Shown here: positions 43,233-50,521 of the stretch, one piece after another
How positions within the stretch are numbered: position 1 is the stretch's first letter
How the letters are laid out: every line of letters starts with the position of its first letter
Assembly (NCBI GenBank): GCA_018830645.1
Contig: JAHJSA010000068.1
Coordinates: forward strand, 1 to 64,000
Reading direction: 5' to 3'
Length of the DNA stretch: 64,000 nucleotides
From: Actinomycetota bacterium
GTDB lineage: Bacteria > Actinomycetota > Thermoleophilia > RBG-16-64-13
Translations under genes and position numbers: made by a program
The notes under the pieces: generated by a model
Seen by the model: the letters and a program-made list of their open reading frames with translations, nothing else
Told to the model about the DNA's origin: nothing
Database searches by the model: none

Positions 43233-43562
43233 ATGATGAATACCGTCAAGACGGGTGAGATGATCGTAGTAGGCTCGCGCATGTTCGACGCGTGCCGCGG
43301 AGGTGGCTGAGCGCCTCCTCTGTCTCTGGAAGAGACGGTCGGCTATATCAATCGCTACCTGCAGCAAGACTACGGCGACCACGTCAACGAGGGCTACATC
43401 GATGTCGATAGTCCCGCCATGAAGGAGTATCCTGCCTTAGCGGAGGCGGTGGAGCTCGGTCGCGGCGTCCCGCTCGTCCTGGTGGGCGACACGGTGAAAT
43501 CGCCGGCGGCTCTCTCGTTCGCGTGGATCGTCAACGAGTTCAAGGCCTTGGGGGTACTGTAG
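43233..43562 (+). CDS. Putative selenoprotein with thioredoxin-like fold (in-frame TGA = Sec)
   Basis: A 109-residue product if TGA 43308-43310 is read as selenocysteine. GAGGAGGT precedes ATG 43233 (ATG 43236 also possible). Cys21 and Sec26 make a C-x4-U pair after a first strand (MIVVGSRM). Downstream come a helix (SLEETVGYINRYLQQDYGD), a strand (EGYIDVD), the cis-Pro-like GVPLVLVGD and a last helix (IVNEFKALGV), an order similar to YuzD/DUF1462 and other thioredoxin-like proteins. Protein character continues across the TGA in the same frame to TAG 43560. A hairpin starts 11 nt after the TGA. The same operon encodes thioredoxin. Without Sec this would be two meaningless pieces. Confidence 0.78.
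43311..43336 (+). promoter_or_regulatory. Candidate bacterial SECIS element of the thioredoxin-like selenoprotein
   Basis: Eleven nt after the TGA the hairpin GTCTC-TGGAA-GAGAC begins (43322-43336). The spacing and a G-containing apical loop match the minimal bacterial SECIS recognised by SelB. Confidence 0.65.
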
Positions 43563-43564
43563 AC

Positions 43565-43783
43565 ATGGCTTCGTATGACCTTAAGTGCTCCGGGTGCGGC
43601 CGGCAGTTCGAAGTGTTCGTGCAGGGCTTCTTGAAAGACCAGCACCGCGTGTGCCCGGACTGCGGCGGCTCGGAGGTCGAGCAGCTGTTCACCGGGTTCA
43701 TGATGGGCTCCATGGGAGCCCGCGACTCGGTCGCGTGCGCCTCGGCGCCGCCCTCCGGCTGTTCGCATGCCGGCTTCGGCTGA
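43565..43783 (+). CDS. FmdB-family zinc ribbon protein
   Basis: 72 residues. The FmdB pattern YDLKCSGCGRQFEV with CPDCGGSEVEQLF gives a four-Cys zinc ribbon; the end is Cys/Ser-rich. Function of the family is unclear; members are often found near redox or methyl-transfer genes. The ATG is 2 bp after the selenoprotein stop, so it belongs to the trx operon. The longer frame from 43523 overlaps the selenoprotein and is rejected. Confidence 0.88.
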   Translation: MASYDLKCSGCGRQFEVFVQGFLKDQHRVCPDCGGSEVEQLFTGFMMGSMGARDSVACASAPPSGCSHAGFG

Positions 43784-43797
43784 GCGCACTGAATGAT

Positions 43798-43816
43798 GGG
43801 GGCCCGTGGGGCCCCC
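43798..43816 (+). terminator. Intrinsic terminator after the trx cluster
   Basis: GGGGGCCC pairs with GGGCCCCC around GTG and is followed by GGCTCTTTCT. It separates trx-selenoprotein-fmdB from the ccmH-like gene. Confidence 0.75.
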
Positions 43817-43871
43817 GGCTCTTTCTACTCGGCCCACACGGGCCAAGCCGGACGTTGTGGAGGTGGCGAAG

Positions 43872-44381
43872 TTGAGTGGTGTGTTGTTCAGCGGAGTCAT
43901 CGCGTCGTTGGCGCTGGTGCTCTCTCTCGGCGCCGCCTCGCCCGTATCCGCGGCAGGACTGACTCCGCAACAGGAGTCGCTCGCGTCCGACCTCGACGGC
44001 AAGCTCATCTCTCCGTGTTGCTGGACCCAAACCATCGCCGTGCACGACAGCGAGGCGGCCGAGCAGCTCAAGGCGCAGGTGCGCCTGCTCGTGGCTCAGG
44101 GCATGGGCGAGGACGAGGTCCTCGACACCATAGTCGCGCAGTACGGCGAGGAGATCCTGGCGGCTCCCCGGGCGTCCGGCTTCAACCTGCTCGCCTACGC
44201 GCTCCCGACTCTCCTCATCGCGCTCGGGGTCGTGGTCATTGTGCTGCTCGCGCTGAGATGGCGTGGCGACCGTATCGAGGTCCTACCAGTGATGGTTACG
44301 GCAGGCGAACGGGGCGCATCCGCGGAGCCGAACCCCCTCCATTCCCGCCTCGACGAGGAGCTCTCCCGCTTCGATTCTTGA
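43872..44381 (+). CDS. CcmH-family protein with adjacent Cys-Cys in place of the LRCxxC motif
   Basis: About 169 residues: signal peptide, soluble CcmH-type domain (YGEEILAAPRASGFN) and one C-terminal helix followed by a cytoplasmic tail. The active site reads SPCCWTQT instead of the LRCxxCQ of standard CcmH. Family CcmH proteins reduce apocytochrome thiols before heme attachment. TTG 43872 is set by GGAGGTGG 6 bp upstream. A second, more standard CcmH is encoded at 58307. It stands before the hydrogenase genes rather than in the ccm operon, so a specialised client is possible. Confidence 0.82.
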   Translation: MSGVLFSGVIASLALVLSLGAASPVSAAGLTPQQESLASDLDGKLISPCCWTQTIAVHDSEAAEQLKAQVRLLVAQGMGEDEVLDTIVAQYGEEILAAPRASGFNLLAYALPTLLIALGVVVIVLLALRWRGDRIEVLPVMVTAGERGASAEPNPLHSRLDEELSRFDS

Positions 44382-44436
44382 GTCGCCGACCCCCCGCTCC
44401 GCGCGGGAGCGTCAACGTGCGCCGGCGAGCCAGGAT

Positions 44437-44488
44437 CACTCGGCGAGTGAGGACCGCTCGTCTACTCGGCGAGTCAGGACCGCTCGTC
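44437..44488. repeat. Two 26-bp direct repeats with internal ACTCG-G-CGAGT palindromes
   Basis: ACTCGGCGAGT(G/C)AGGACCGCTCGTC occurs twice with a period of 26 bp, each copy starting with an 11-bp inverted repeat. They lie in the 400-bp gap upstream of the hydrogenase operon and could bind a regulator. The rest of 44382-44679 shows no gene. Confidence 0.7.
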
Positions 44489-44679
44489 GACCTATGGGGA
44501 CCGTTCGTGCGTGGTAACCCGCACATTCGCCGACCGGCTCTATCTCGTGAGGCCTGCGGGCCCTACAATCCTCCAAGGCTAGGCGCGGGGGGCGTTGCCG
44601 GCCAATCTCCACGATCTTCACGGTTGTGTACTCCCGCGCTTGCTTCGTTTCGGAGTCGGGCGAAGAGGGAGGTCACGCT

Positions 44680-44784
44680 TTGGGAATCACCCGCTTGGAG
44701 TTCTTCAAATCCTTGTACGGCAGCGCCGCGGGTTCATCTGTGGTCGCCTTCGTACGGGCCATGTTCAGGGGGGGAGCGTCGTGA
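44680..44784 (+). CDS. Short open reading frame coupled to the hydrogenase small subunit
   Basis: TTG 44680 follows GGGAGGT by 6 bp and encodes 34 residues (begins MGITRLEFFKSLYGS) ending in a TGA that overlaps the GTG of the small subunit. It may be a translated leader that couples translation, or a relic. No family is recognised. The spacing and overlap are the only support. Confidence 0.4.
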   Translation: MGITRLEFFKSLYGSAAGSSVVAFVRAMFRGGAS

Positions 44785-45887
44785 TCGACATCCTTGCCGC
44801 GCGCGGCCTCACCCGGCGCGACTTCCTCAAGGTCTGCGGCGGCTTGGCGGCGGCCATGGGATTGGGCCGGGCGGCCGTCCCCGACATAGCCAAGGCCTTG
44901 GAACATGCCGCGAAGAGGCCGCCGGTCATATGGCTTGATTTCCAGGAATGCCTGGGCTGTACCGAGTCCCTCTCGAAGAGCCGCTATCCCGACTTCCTGA
45001 ACATAGTCCTCGACATGATCAGCCTCGAGTACAACGAGGCGCTCATGGCCGGTGCCGGGCATCAGGCGGAGGCGAAGCTCAAGCAATCGATGGCCGACAA
45101 CAAGGGCGCCTACGTGCTGGTGGTCGAGGGTTCGGTGGCCACCAAGATCCCGAGCGCCATGACCATCGCCGGCCGCACTTCGATCGACATAGCGCGTGAG
45201 GCGCTCACCGATGCCGCACTCGTGATCGCTGTGGGCAACTGCGCCTCGTTCGGCAACGTGCAGGCCGCCCACCCCAACCCCACCGGGGCCATGGGCATGC
45301 TGGCGTTCATGGAGCAGGAGGGCATCGACACGGGCAAGCTGGTGCAGTTGCCTACGTGCCCGGTCAACCCTATCCACGTCACCAGCACTGTGAGCTACTT
45401 CCTCACCTACGGGAAGCTGCCCGAGGTCGACCAGTACCGGCGGCCCAAGATCTTCTTCGGTCGCAAGGTGCACGACGAATGTCCTCGGCGCGCCCATTTT
45501 GACGAGGGGCGGTTCGTGGAGGTGCTGGGCAGCCCCGAGGAGTTCGAACGGTACTGTCTCTACAAGATGGGGTGCCGCGGGCCGCAGGCCTACTCCGATT
45601 GCGCCACCGTCCTCTGGAACAACAAGGCCAACTGGTGCATAGGTACCGGTCAATGCATCGGCTGCAGTGAGAAAGACTTCTGGGATGAATTAACGGACTT
45701 CTACGCCCCCATGCCCGGGGTGGCTGTGCCGGGCTTCGGCGGGATCCGTGTAGGCGCCGACAGCGTGGGCATCGGGTTGGCCGCGGCGACCGGCGGTGCC
45801 ATCGCCGCCCATCTGGCCGTCAGCGCGATGAAGGGCCGTATCGGCAGGAACTCCGACGGCACGGTCGCGGAAGAGAAGGAGGAGTAG
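44781..45887 (+). CDS. [NiFeSe] hydrogenase small subunit (iron-sulfur, Tat-exported)
   Basis: 368 residues. The Tat signal LTRRDFLK leads a hydrogenase small subunit: ECLGCTES (proximal cluster), VGNCASFG, LPTCPVNP, then the medial and distal cluster cysteines (HDECPRRAHFDEGRF, KMGCRGPQAY, NWCIGTGQCIGCSE). It carries electrons from the large subunit to the membrane cytochrome b. GTG 44781 follows GGGGGAG. The GTG overlaps the short upstream frame; the large subunit ATG follows its stop directly. Confidence 0.93.
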   Translation: MIDILAARGLTRRDFLKVCGGLAAAMGLGRAAVPDIAKALEHAAKRPPVIWLDFQECLGCTESLSKSRYPDFLNIVLDMISLEYNEALMAGAGHQAEAKLKQSMADNKGAYVLVVEGSVATKIPSAMTIAGRTSIDIAREALTDAALVIAVGNCASFGNVQAAHPNPTGAMGMLAFMEQEGIDTGKLVQLPTCPVNPIHVTSTVSYFLTYGKLPEVDQYRRPKIFFGRKVHDECPRRAHFDEGRFVEVLGSPEEFERYCLYKMGCRGPQAYSDCATVLWNNKANWCIGTGQCIGCSEKDFWDELTDFYAPMPGVAVPGFGGIRVGADSVGIGLAAATGGAIAAHLAVSAMKGRIGRNSDGTVAEEKEE

Positions 45888-47525
45888 ATGGCCAAGGTCG
45901 TCATCGATCCGGTCACACGCATAGAGGGCCACCTGCGGGTGGAAGTCGAGATTGAGAACGGCAAGGTCGTCGACGCGTGGGCTTCGAGCACCATGTTCCG
46001 CGGCCTCGAGATGATCGTGGAGAACCGTCCCTGGATGGACGCGTGGCACTACACGCACAGGGTATGCGGCGTGTGTCCCACCCCGCACGGTCACAACTCC
46101 GCCATGGCGCTCGAGAACGCGGCGGGTGTCTCTCCGCCGCCGAACGGACGTCTCATGCGCAACCTGCTTGAGTGTGCGCAACTCCTGCACGATCACGTGC
46201 TGTGGTTCTACATCTTGAACGGGCTCGACTACGTCAACGTGGTGAGCGCGCTCTCGGCCAAAGCGTCCTCGCCTCAACTGCAGGCGGTGCAGACACGGCT
46301 CAAGGCCTTCGTCGACTCGGGGCAGCTCGGCTTCCTCGAGAGCGGCTACTGGGATCACCCGGCCTACGCCCTCGACCCCGAACTCAATCTGCAACTTGCC
46401 GCCCACTACCTCGAGTCGATCAAGGTGCAGGCCGTCGCGTCGGAGGCCTCGGCCCTGTTCGGTGGCAAGTTCCCCTACCATATGTCGACCCCACCGGGCG
46501 GGTTCTCCTCGGTGCCGCACCAGGACCAGATCGACCGCTTCGAAGCCAAGGTGCGCGAGGTCAAGGCTTGGATCGACGGCACCCTGGTGCCCGACCTCCT
46601 CGCGATCGCCCCCTTCTACCTCGACCAGGCGGGTATCGGTCAGGGTCATGGCAACTACTTCAGTTGGGGCGTCATCGACGAAGATCTCGAGGGTGGCGAC
46701 CCCTACAAGCGGCTCTTCCCGCGGGGCGGCATCTTCGGAGCCTTCGACGGCAACCTCACCGTGCAGCCAGTGGACCACGAGGCCGACGTGCGCGAGTGGG
46801 TCACGAGTTCCTGGAACACTCAGTACGAAGGAGCCCTGCATCCTTGGGAGGGCATCACCGGCCCGGACTTCACCGGGAAGGAAGGCATCGGCGAGATCGA
46901 CCGCGAGGGTCGCTACGCCTGGGAGAAGAGCGCGCATCTGAAGGGCGGTCCCGTGGAAGTGGGTCCGCTCGCCCAGATGCTCATAGCCTATCTCGGCGGA
47001 CCGGCGGACCATCCCGCCAAGAAGCTCATCGACGACACTCTTGCCGCCGTCGGCCAGGCCGGCAACCCGGCGGTGCTCCTCTCGAACCTCGGCCGCATCG
47101 CGGCGCGGGTTCTCAAGGTGAAGATCATCGGCGACAAGACCCTGGACTACATCGCGCAGTTGCGGGCCAACATGGCCGCGGGCGACATGAACTTCTACAC
47201 GCCCGTGCCCAAGAACCCCACCGGCCGCGGCTTCAGTGGCTGGGACGCCCCGCGCGGCTCGCTGTCCCACTGGGCCACCCTGGAGGACGGTTTGGTGAAG
47301 CACTACCAGATCGTGACGCCGTCAGGCTGGAACTTCGCGCCGCGGGCCGGTGACGGTCGCGTTCGAGGCCCGGTGGAACAAGCACTGGTGGGCACGCCGG
47401 TCGCAGACCCGGAGCGCCCCTTGGAGGTGTTACGGACCTTACACTCCTTCGACCCCTGAATGGCCTGCTCGGTTCACGTGATTGAACCGAAGAGCAACAA
47501 GATCCTCAAGTTCCGCGTCAAGTAG
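45888..47525 (+). CDS. [NiFeSe] hydrogenase large subunit, selenocysteine-containing
   Basis: 545 residues when TGA 47457-47459 is read as selenocysteine (residue 524). H2 oxidation or evolution occurs at a Ni-Fe site held by Cys60 and Cys63 (RVCGVCP), Sec524 and Cys527: the C-terminal motif reads DP-U-MACSVH, matching DPCxxCxxH of [NiFe] enzymes with the first Cys replaced. The frame then continues VIEPKSNKILKFRVK to TAG 47523, a 15-residue tail of the kind removed by a maturation protease after His530. A hairpin begins about 10 nt past the TGA. Stopping at the TGA would remove two of the four nickel ligands. It is secreted with the Tat-signal small subunit. Confidence 0.93.
47469..47490 (+). 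promoter_or_regulatory. Candidate bacterial SECIS element of the hydrogenase
   Basis: TCGGTTCA and TGAACCGA form an 8-bp stem over the loop CGTGAT, starting about 10 nt after the Sec TGA. Size and position match bacterial SECIS hairpins within the coding sequence. Confidence 0.75.
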
Positions 47526-47535
47526 GCCGGTGATC

Positions 47536-48132
47536 ATGGCGAAGCTGCAGCTCATACGGAAGCACGACATCATCGAGCGGTTCATGCACTGGGTGCACCT
47601 GGTGAACATGATCCTGCTCGTGCTGTCGGGCCTGCAGATCCACTTCCCGGCGTTCAACGTCTTCGGCAGCATGAGCACGGCTCGATTCGTGCATTTCGTC
47701 GACATGTACGTGTTCTTCTTCGTCGGCGTGTTCCACGTGTACCAGTTCTTCGCAACAGGCAAGTGGAACTCGGCCGGGCCCACGCCGCGCAACATGGCCG
47801 GCACCGGTGCGGTCATCAAGTACTACCTGTTCATGGCCGACACGAAGCCGGAGTACGGCAAATACAACCCTATGCAGATCATCACGTACTTCCTGCTGTT
47901 CGCCGTCTCCGCAGTCATGGCGGTCGTGGGCTTTGCGCTCTACTGGCCGGTGCAGCTGGCGGTGGTGGTGAACGCCTTCGGGGGGTTGATGACGCTGCGA
48001 CAGGTGCACTACATCCTGTCGTGGGTGTTCATCTCGTTCAGCATCGTGCACGTCTACCTGATCCTGACTCAGCCCCTCAAGTACACCAAGGCGATGGTCA
48101 CGGGGCACTACTGGAAGCGTGCCGGAGGGTAA
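47536..48132 (+). CDS. Membrane-anchoring cytochrome b subunit of the hydrogenase
   Basis: 198 residues, four helices. Heme-ligand His candidates lie in ERFMHWVHLV, FVGVFHVYQF and the pair QVHYILSW...IVHVYLI, as in HydC/HyaC-type b cytochromes. It passes electrons between the hydrogenase small subunit and quinone. ATG 47536 lies 11 bp after the large-subunit stop; the frame shown upstream from 47482 overlaps the Sec-dependent C-terminus and is not used. Confidence 0.9.
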   Translation: MAKLQLIRKHDIIERFMHWVHLVNMILLVLSGLQIHFPAFNVFGSMSTARFVHFVDMYVFFFVGVFHVYQFFATGKWNSAGPTPRNMAGTGAVIKYYLFMADTKPEYGKYNPMQIITYFLLFAVSAVMAVVGFALYWPVQLAVVVNAFGGLMTLRQVHYILSWVFISFSIVHVYLILTQPLKYTKAMVTGHYWKRAGG

Positions 48133-48197
48133 CCCTTCTGCATAGTCACCCACGCACCGGCCCGCGCCCATCGGCGCCGGCCGGTGCGGTCGGCTCT

Positions 48198-48236
48198 CGA
48201 GACGCCGCCACCCCCCCAGGCGGCGTCTCGCCTTTT
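48198..48236 (+). terminator. Intrinsic terminator of the hydrogenase operon
   Basis: CGAGACGCCGCC pairs with GGCGGCGTCTCG over a C-rich loop, followed by CCTTTTCC. Confidence 0.88.
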
Positions 48237-48330
48237 CCGGTTTGGAGTGCCTCCGTGCATGGAGGCGGGTTCGTTTCCGGGACACCCCTGAACGGGTACA
48301 TCCACAGAAACGCCGCCCTCGGAGGGACCC

Positions 48331-49278
48331 GTGCCTGCGGAGCTGCAGAGTGCAGACCTACAGAGATCCGTTCACTACGACGTAGTCGTGGTCGGTGCCG
48401 GGCCCGCCGGCATCTCGGCCGCCATCAACATCGCCAACCGTAAGCGCACGGTGCTGGTGCTCGACTCCCAGTCCCCGTTCTCGAAGGCGGGCAAAGCGCC
48501 CGCCGTGCCCAACTATCCGGGATTCACCTACGCCACCGGAGAGCAGCTCGGCGAGGCGTTCCTCGAGCACCTCGACCGCTTCGAGGTGCCCCTCGTGCTT
48601 GAGAAGGCCTCGAAGATCATGGCCGACGACGACGGGTTCCTCGTGTTCACCGACCGTGAGATGTACCGGGCGAAGGTGGTGATCCTCGCCACCGGGGTGC
48701 ATCGGTTGACCGATCTCGAGGGTGAGGACGCCCTGGTGGGGCGAGGGGTGAGCTACTGTGCCAACTGCGACGGCCGTCTGTTCGGCGGGCGGGAGGTGGC
48801 CTACATCGCCTACAGCCCGGACGGGGAGGAGGAAGCCTCCGTTCTAGCCGAGGAACTCGGCGTCACCGTCAACTACCTGCCGCTGTACGTCGAAGAGCCG
48901 AGCCTGCCCGAGAGCGTGAAGGTGTTGCCGCGAGAGCGCCCCGACCGGCTGTACTCCCGCGACGGCAAGGTGGCTGTGGAGTTGAAGAGCGGCCCCCTGT
49001 TGGTCGACGGCGTGTTCGTGCACAAACCGAGCGTCGCTCCCGGCGACTTGGTCGAAGGCATCCGGGTGGAAGATGGGCACGTGACGGTCGATCGGCACAT
49101 GGCGACCGGACTGCCCGGCGTGTTCGCGGCGGGGGACGCGACGGGCGAGCCGTACCAGATCGCGAAGGCCGTGGGCGAAGGCCAGGTGGCGGCCCTGCAG
49201 GCTCTCCGATACCTGCGCGAGCGCGCACGTGCACCCGCCTCGGAAGAGCCGCCGGTGCCCGCCGCGGCCGCATCGTAG
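48331..49278 (+). CDS. Thioredoxin reductase-like flavoprotein lacking the usual NAD(P)H motif
   Basis: 315 residues. The FAD motif VVGAGPAGISAA is near residue 21, ATGVHR follows, and the redox pair is CANC (143-146). The C-terminal FAD motif GVFAAGDAT is intact. Where thioredoxin reductases carry a GGGxSA NADPH loop, this protein reads AYIAYSPDGEEEAS. Flavoprotein thioredoxin reductases that use ferredoxin lack the NADPH motif, so a ferredoxin-dependent reductase is possible. GTG 48331 follows GGAGGG. Nearby are thioredoxin, hydrogenase, a ferredoxin and rhodaneses. Confidence 0.85.
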   Translation: MPAELQSADLQRSVHYDVVVVGAGPAGISAAINIANRKRTVLVLDSQSPFSKAGKAPAVPNYPGFTYATGEQLGEAFLEHLDRFEVPLVLEKASKIMADDDGFLVFTDREMYRAKVVILATGVHRLTDLEGEDALVGRGVSYCANCDGRLFGGREVAYIAYSPDGEEEASVLAEELGVTVNYLPLYVEEPSLPESVKVLPRERPDRLYSRDGKVAVELKSGPLLVDGVFVHKPSVAPGDLVEGIRVEDGHVTVDRHMATGLPGVFAAGDATGEPYQIAKAVGEGQVAALQALRYLRERARAPASEEPPVPAAAAS

Positions 49279-49306
49279 CGCGGGCGGCGCCCGAGCACGC
49301 GGCGCC

Positions 49307-49705
49307 CTAGCGCACTACGGCTCCCCTCCACCCCTGGATGCCTTGGGCCATGTCGAACACGTCTTTGTAGCCCGCCGCGCTGAGCATCGCCGCAGCCTCG
49401 GCGCTTCGGCCGGCCGTGAGACAGTACACGATGATCGGGCGGTCGTCGGGCACCTCACCCATGCGCGACTTGAGTTGCTGCACGGGTATGAGGACGGCGC
49501 CGGGGATGTGGCCCGCGTCGAACTCGCTTTGGGTTCGAACGTCGAGCAGGAAGACCTGTTCTCCCGAGTCGAGTCGCTCCCTCACCGTCTCCGGGCTGAT
49601 CGAGGTGTATGTGCCCGCGCATCCCGAGAGTACTGCGATTGCGCCCACTATCGCCGCCGCCGCAAGCGCGGCGAGGGTACGGCGTGCGGTCCTGTGGCGG
49701 CTCAC
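49307..49705 (-). CDS. Rhodanese-domain lipoprotein
   Basis: 132 residues. A basic N-terminus and a helix end in the lipobox LSGC, so the mature protein is a membrane-anchored lipoprotein outside the cytoplasm. The rhodanese fold has DVRTQSEFDAGHIPGAV and the active Cys in YCLTAGRS. It transfers or binds sulfane sulfur. It overlaps the cytoplasmic rhodanese gene upstream by 4 nt. Confidence 0.9.
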   Translation of the reverse strand: MSRHRTARRTLAALAAAAIVGAIAVLSGCAGTYTSISPETVRERLDSGEQVFLLDVRTQSEFDAGHIPGAVLIPVQQLKSRMGEVPDDRPIIVYCLTAGRSAEAAAMLSAAGYKDVFDMAQGIQGWRGAVVR

Positions 49706-50037
49706 TGCTTCACGTCGAAGGGCCAGCGGCTGATGCCGCCCTCCATGTTGTAGACGTTCTCGTACCCGAGTTCCACCAGGAGTAGCGCTCCACGTTTGCT
49801 TCGGGCTGCGCTCAGGCAGTAGAGGATGATGTCACCGCTCTTCTTCAGCTCTTGGTGTCTGCGAGGAAGGTCGTTCAACGGAATCAGCTTCGCCTTCGGG
49901 ATGTGGCCCTGCGAGAACTCACCCGGGGAGCGGACGTCGATGAGCTGCACGTGTGCGTCGGCAACCAGGCGCGCCTTGACGTCGGCCGGAGAAAGGTTGG
50001 CGTATCCCTGCGGCTCGCGACTGAACAACTTGAACAT
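49702..50037 (-). CDS. Cytoplasmic rhodanese-domain sulfurtransferase
   Basis: 111 residues. Rhodanese signature DVRSPGEFSQGHIPKAK and active Cys in YCLSAARS. No signal peptide. ATG 50037 follows AGGAGTGAG. It is the middle gene of a ferredoxin-rhodanese-rhodanese operon whose promoter region has a CsoR/CstR-type operator, a family that in other bacteria controls copper or persulfide detoxification. Confidence 0.92.
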   Translation of the reverse strand: MFKLFSREPQGYANLSPADVKARLVADAHVQLIDVRSPGEFSQGHIPKAKLIPLNDLPRRHQELKKSGDIILYCLSAARSKRGALLLVELGYENVYNMEGGISRWPFDVKQ

Positions 50038-50081
50038 CGATCTCACTCCTGGTTTGGGGTGTGCCCTCCGGCTGATACCGG

Positions 50082-50276
50082 TCAGGACTCCTTCATGGAA
50101 ACGGCTTCGTACGGGCACTCCTCGACGCAATCGCCACATCCCATGCAGTCCGAGGGCTTGACGATCGCCTGTTCGTCGAGACCCATCTTGACGATCGCCT
50201 TGGTGCGGCAGGCCTTGCGTGCCGGGCACGGAGAACAGGCCTCGCAGCGCGCGTAGTCGATCTGTGCGAGTCTCAC
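50082..50276 (-). CDS. Two-cluster ferredoxin
   Basis: 64 residues. The first cluster motif is CEACSPCPARKAC and the second CMGCGDCVEECP, giving two [4Fe-4S] sites. GTG 50276 follows GAGGAG with 8-nt spacing. It begins the minus-strand sulfur operon 20 bp from the inverted repeat at 50297. It could donate electrons to the thioredoxin reductase-like flavoprotein encoded downstream of this operon; that is inference. Confidence 0.88.
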   Translation of the reverse strand: MRLAQIDYARCEACSPCPARKACRTKAIVKMGLDEQAIVKPSDCMGCGDCVEECPYEAVSMKES

Positions 50277-50296
50277 CTGCCCTGCTCCTCGGTCAG

Positions 50297-50312
50297 ATAC
50301 CCATGGGGGTAT
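50297..50312. promoter_or_regulatory. CsoR/CstR-type operator-like inverted repeat
   Basis: ATACCC-ATGG-GGGTAT, a perfect 6-bp inverted repeat with a 4-nt spacer, 20 bp before the ferredoxin start. It is the second copy of the architecture found at 42732. Confidence 0.62.
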
Positions 50313-50396
50313 ACGATGCATCATGGTAGACGACGCGGCCGAGGTTTTCAAGGAAGGGGGTCGAGCGCCGGAGGAACCTGCTCGCTGCGGACCTAG

Positions 50397-50455
50397 TCTA
50401 CTCAGTGTAGAGTACTGGAGCAACGCACTGGGTTCTCGTCACTACATCGTGTAGT
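50397..50455. promoter_or_regulatory. Two BlaI-type operator-like inverted repeats upstream of the TPR gene
   Basis: TCTAC-TCAGT-GTAGA (50397-50411) and ACTAC-ATCGT-GTAGT (50441-50455) keep the 5-nt spacer of the TACTAC-N5-GTAGTA family seen at 53449, 53468, 62016 and 63651. They lie 67 to 125 bp before the TPR gene. Confidence 0.7.
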
Positions 50456-50521
50456 ATCCCGTTTCGACGTTCTCCAGTGACGGCACAGCGGAAAATCGGA
50501 CGGTCGAAAGGAAGCGCGCGG

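Noticed and set aside
43523-43564. Extended N-terminus for the FmdB gene
   Set aside because: It overlaps the C-terminus of the selenoprotein frame, and ATG 43565 begins the recognisable zinc ribbon.
47457-47459. TGA as a true stop or degrading mutation of the hydrogenase
   Set aside because: The downstream MACSVH and cleavable tail are intact in frame, and a second in-frame TGA with similar hairpin spacing occurs at 43308. Selenocysteine explains both.
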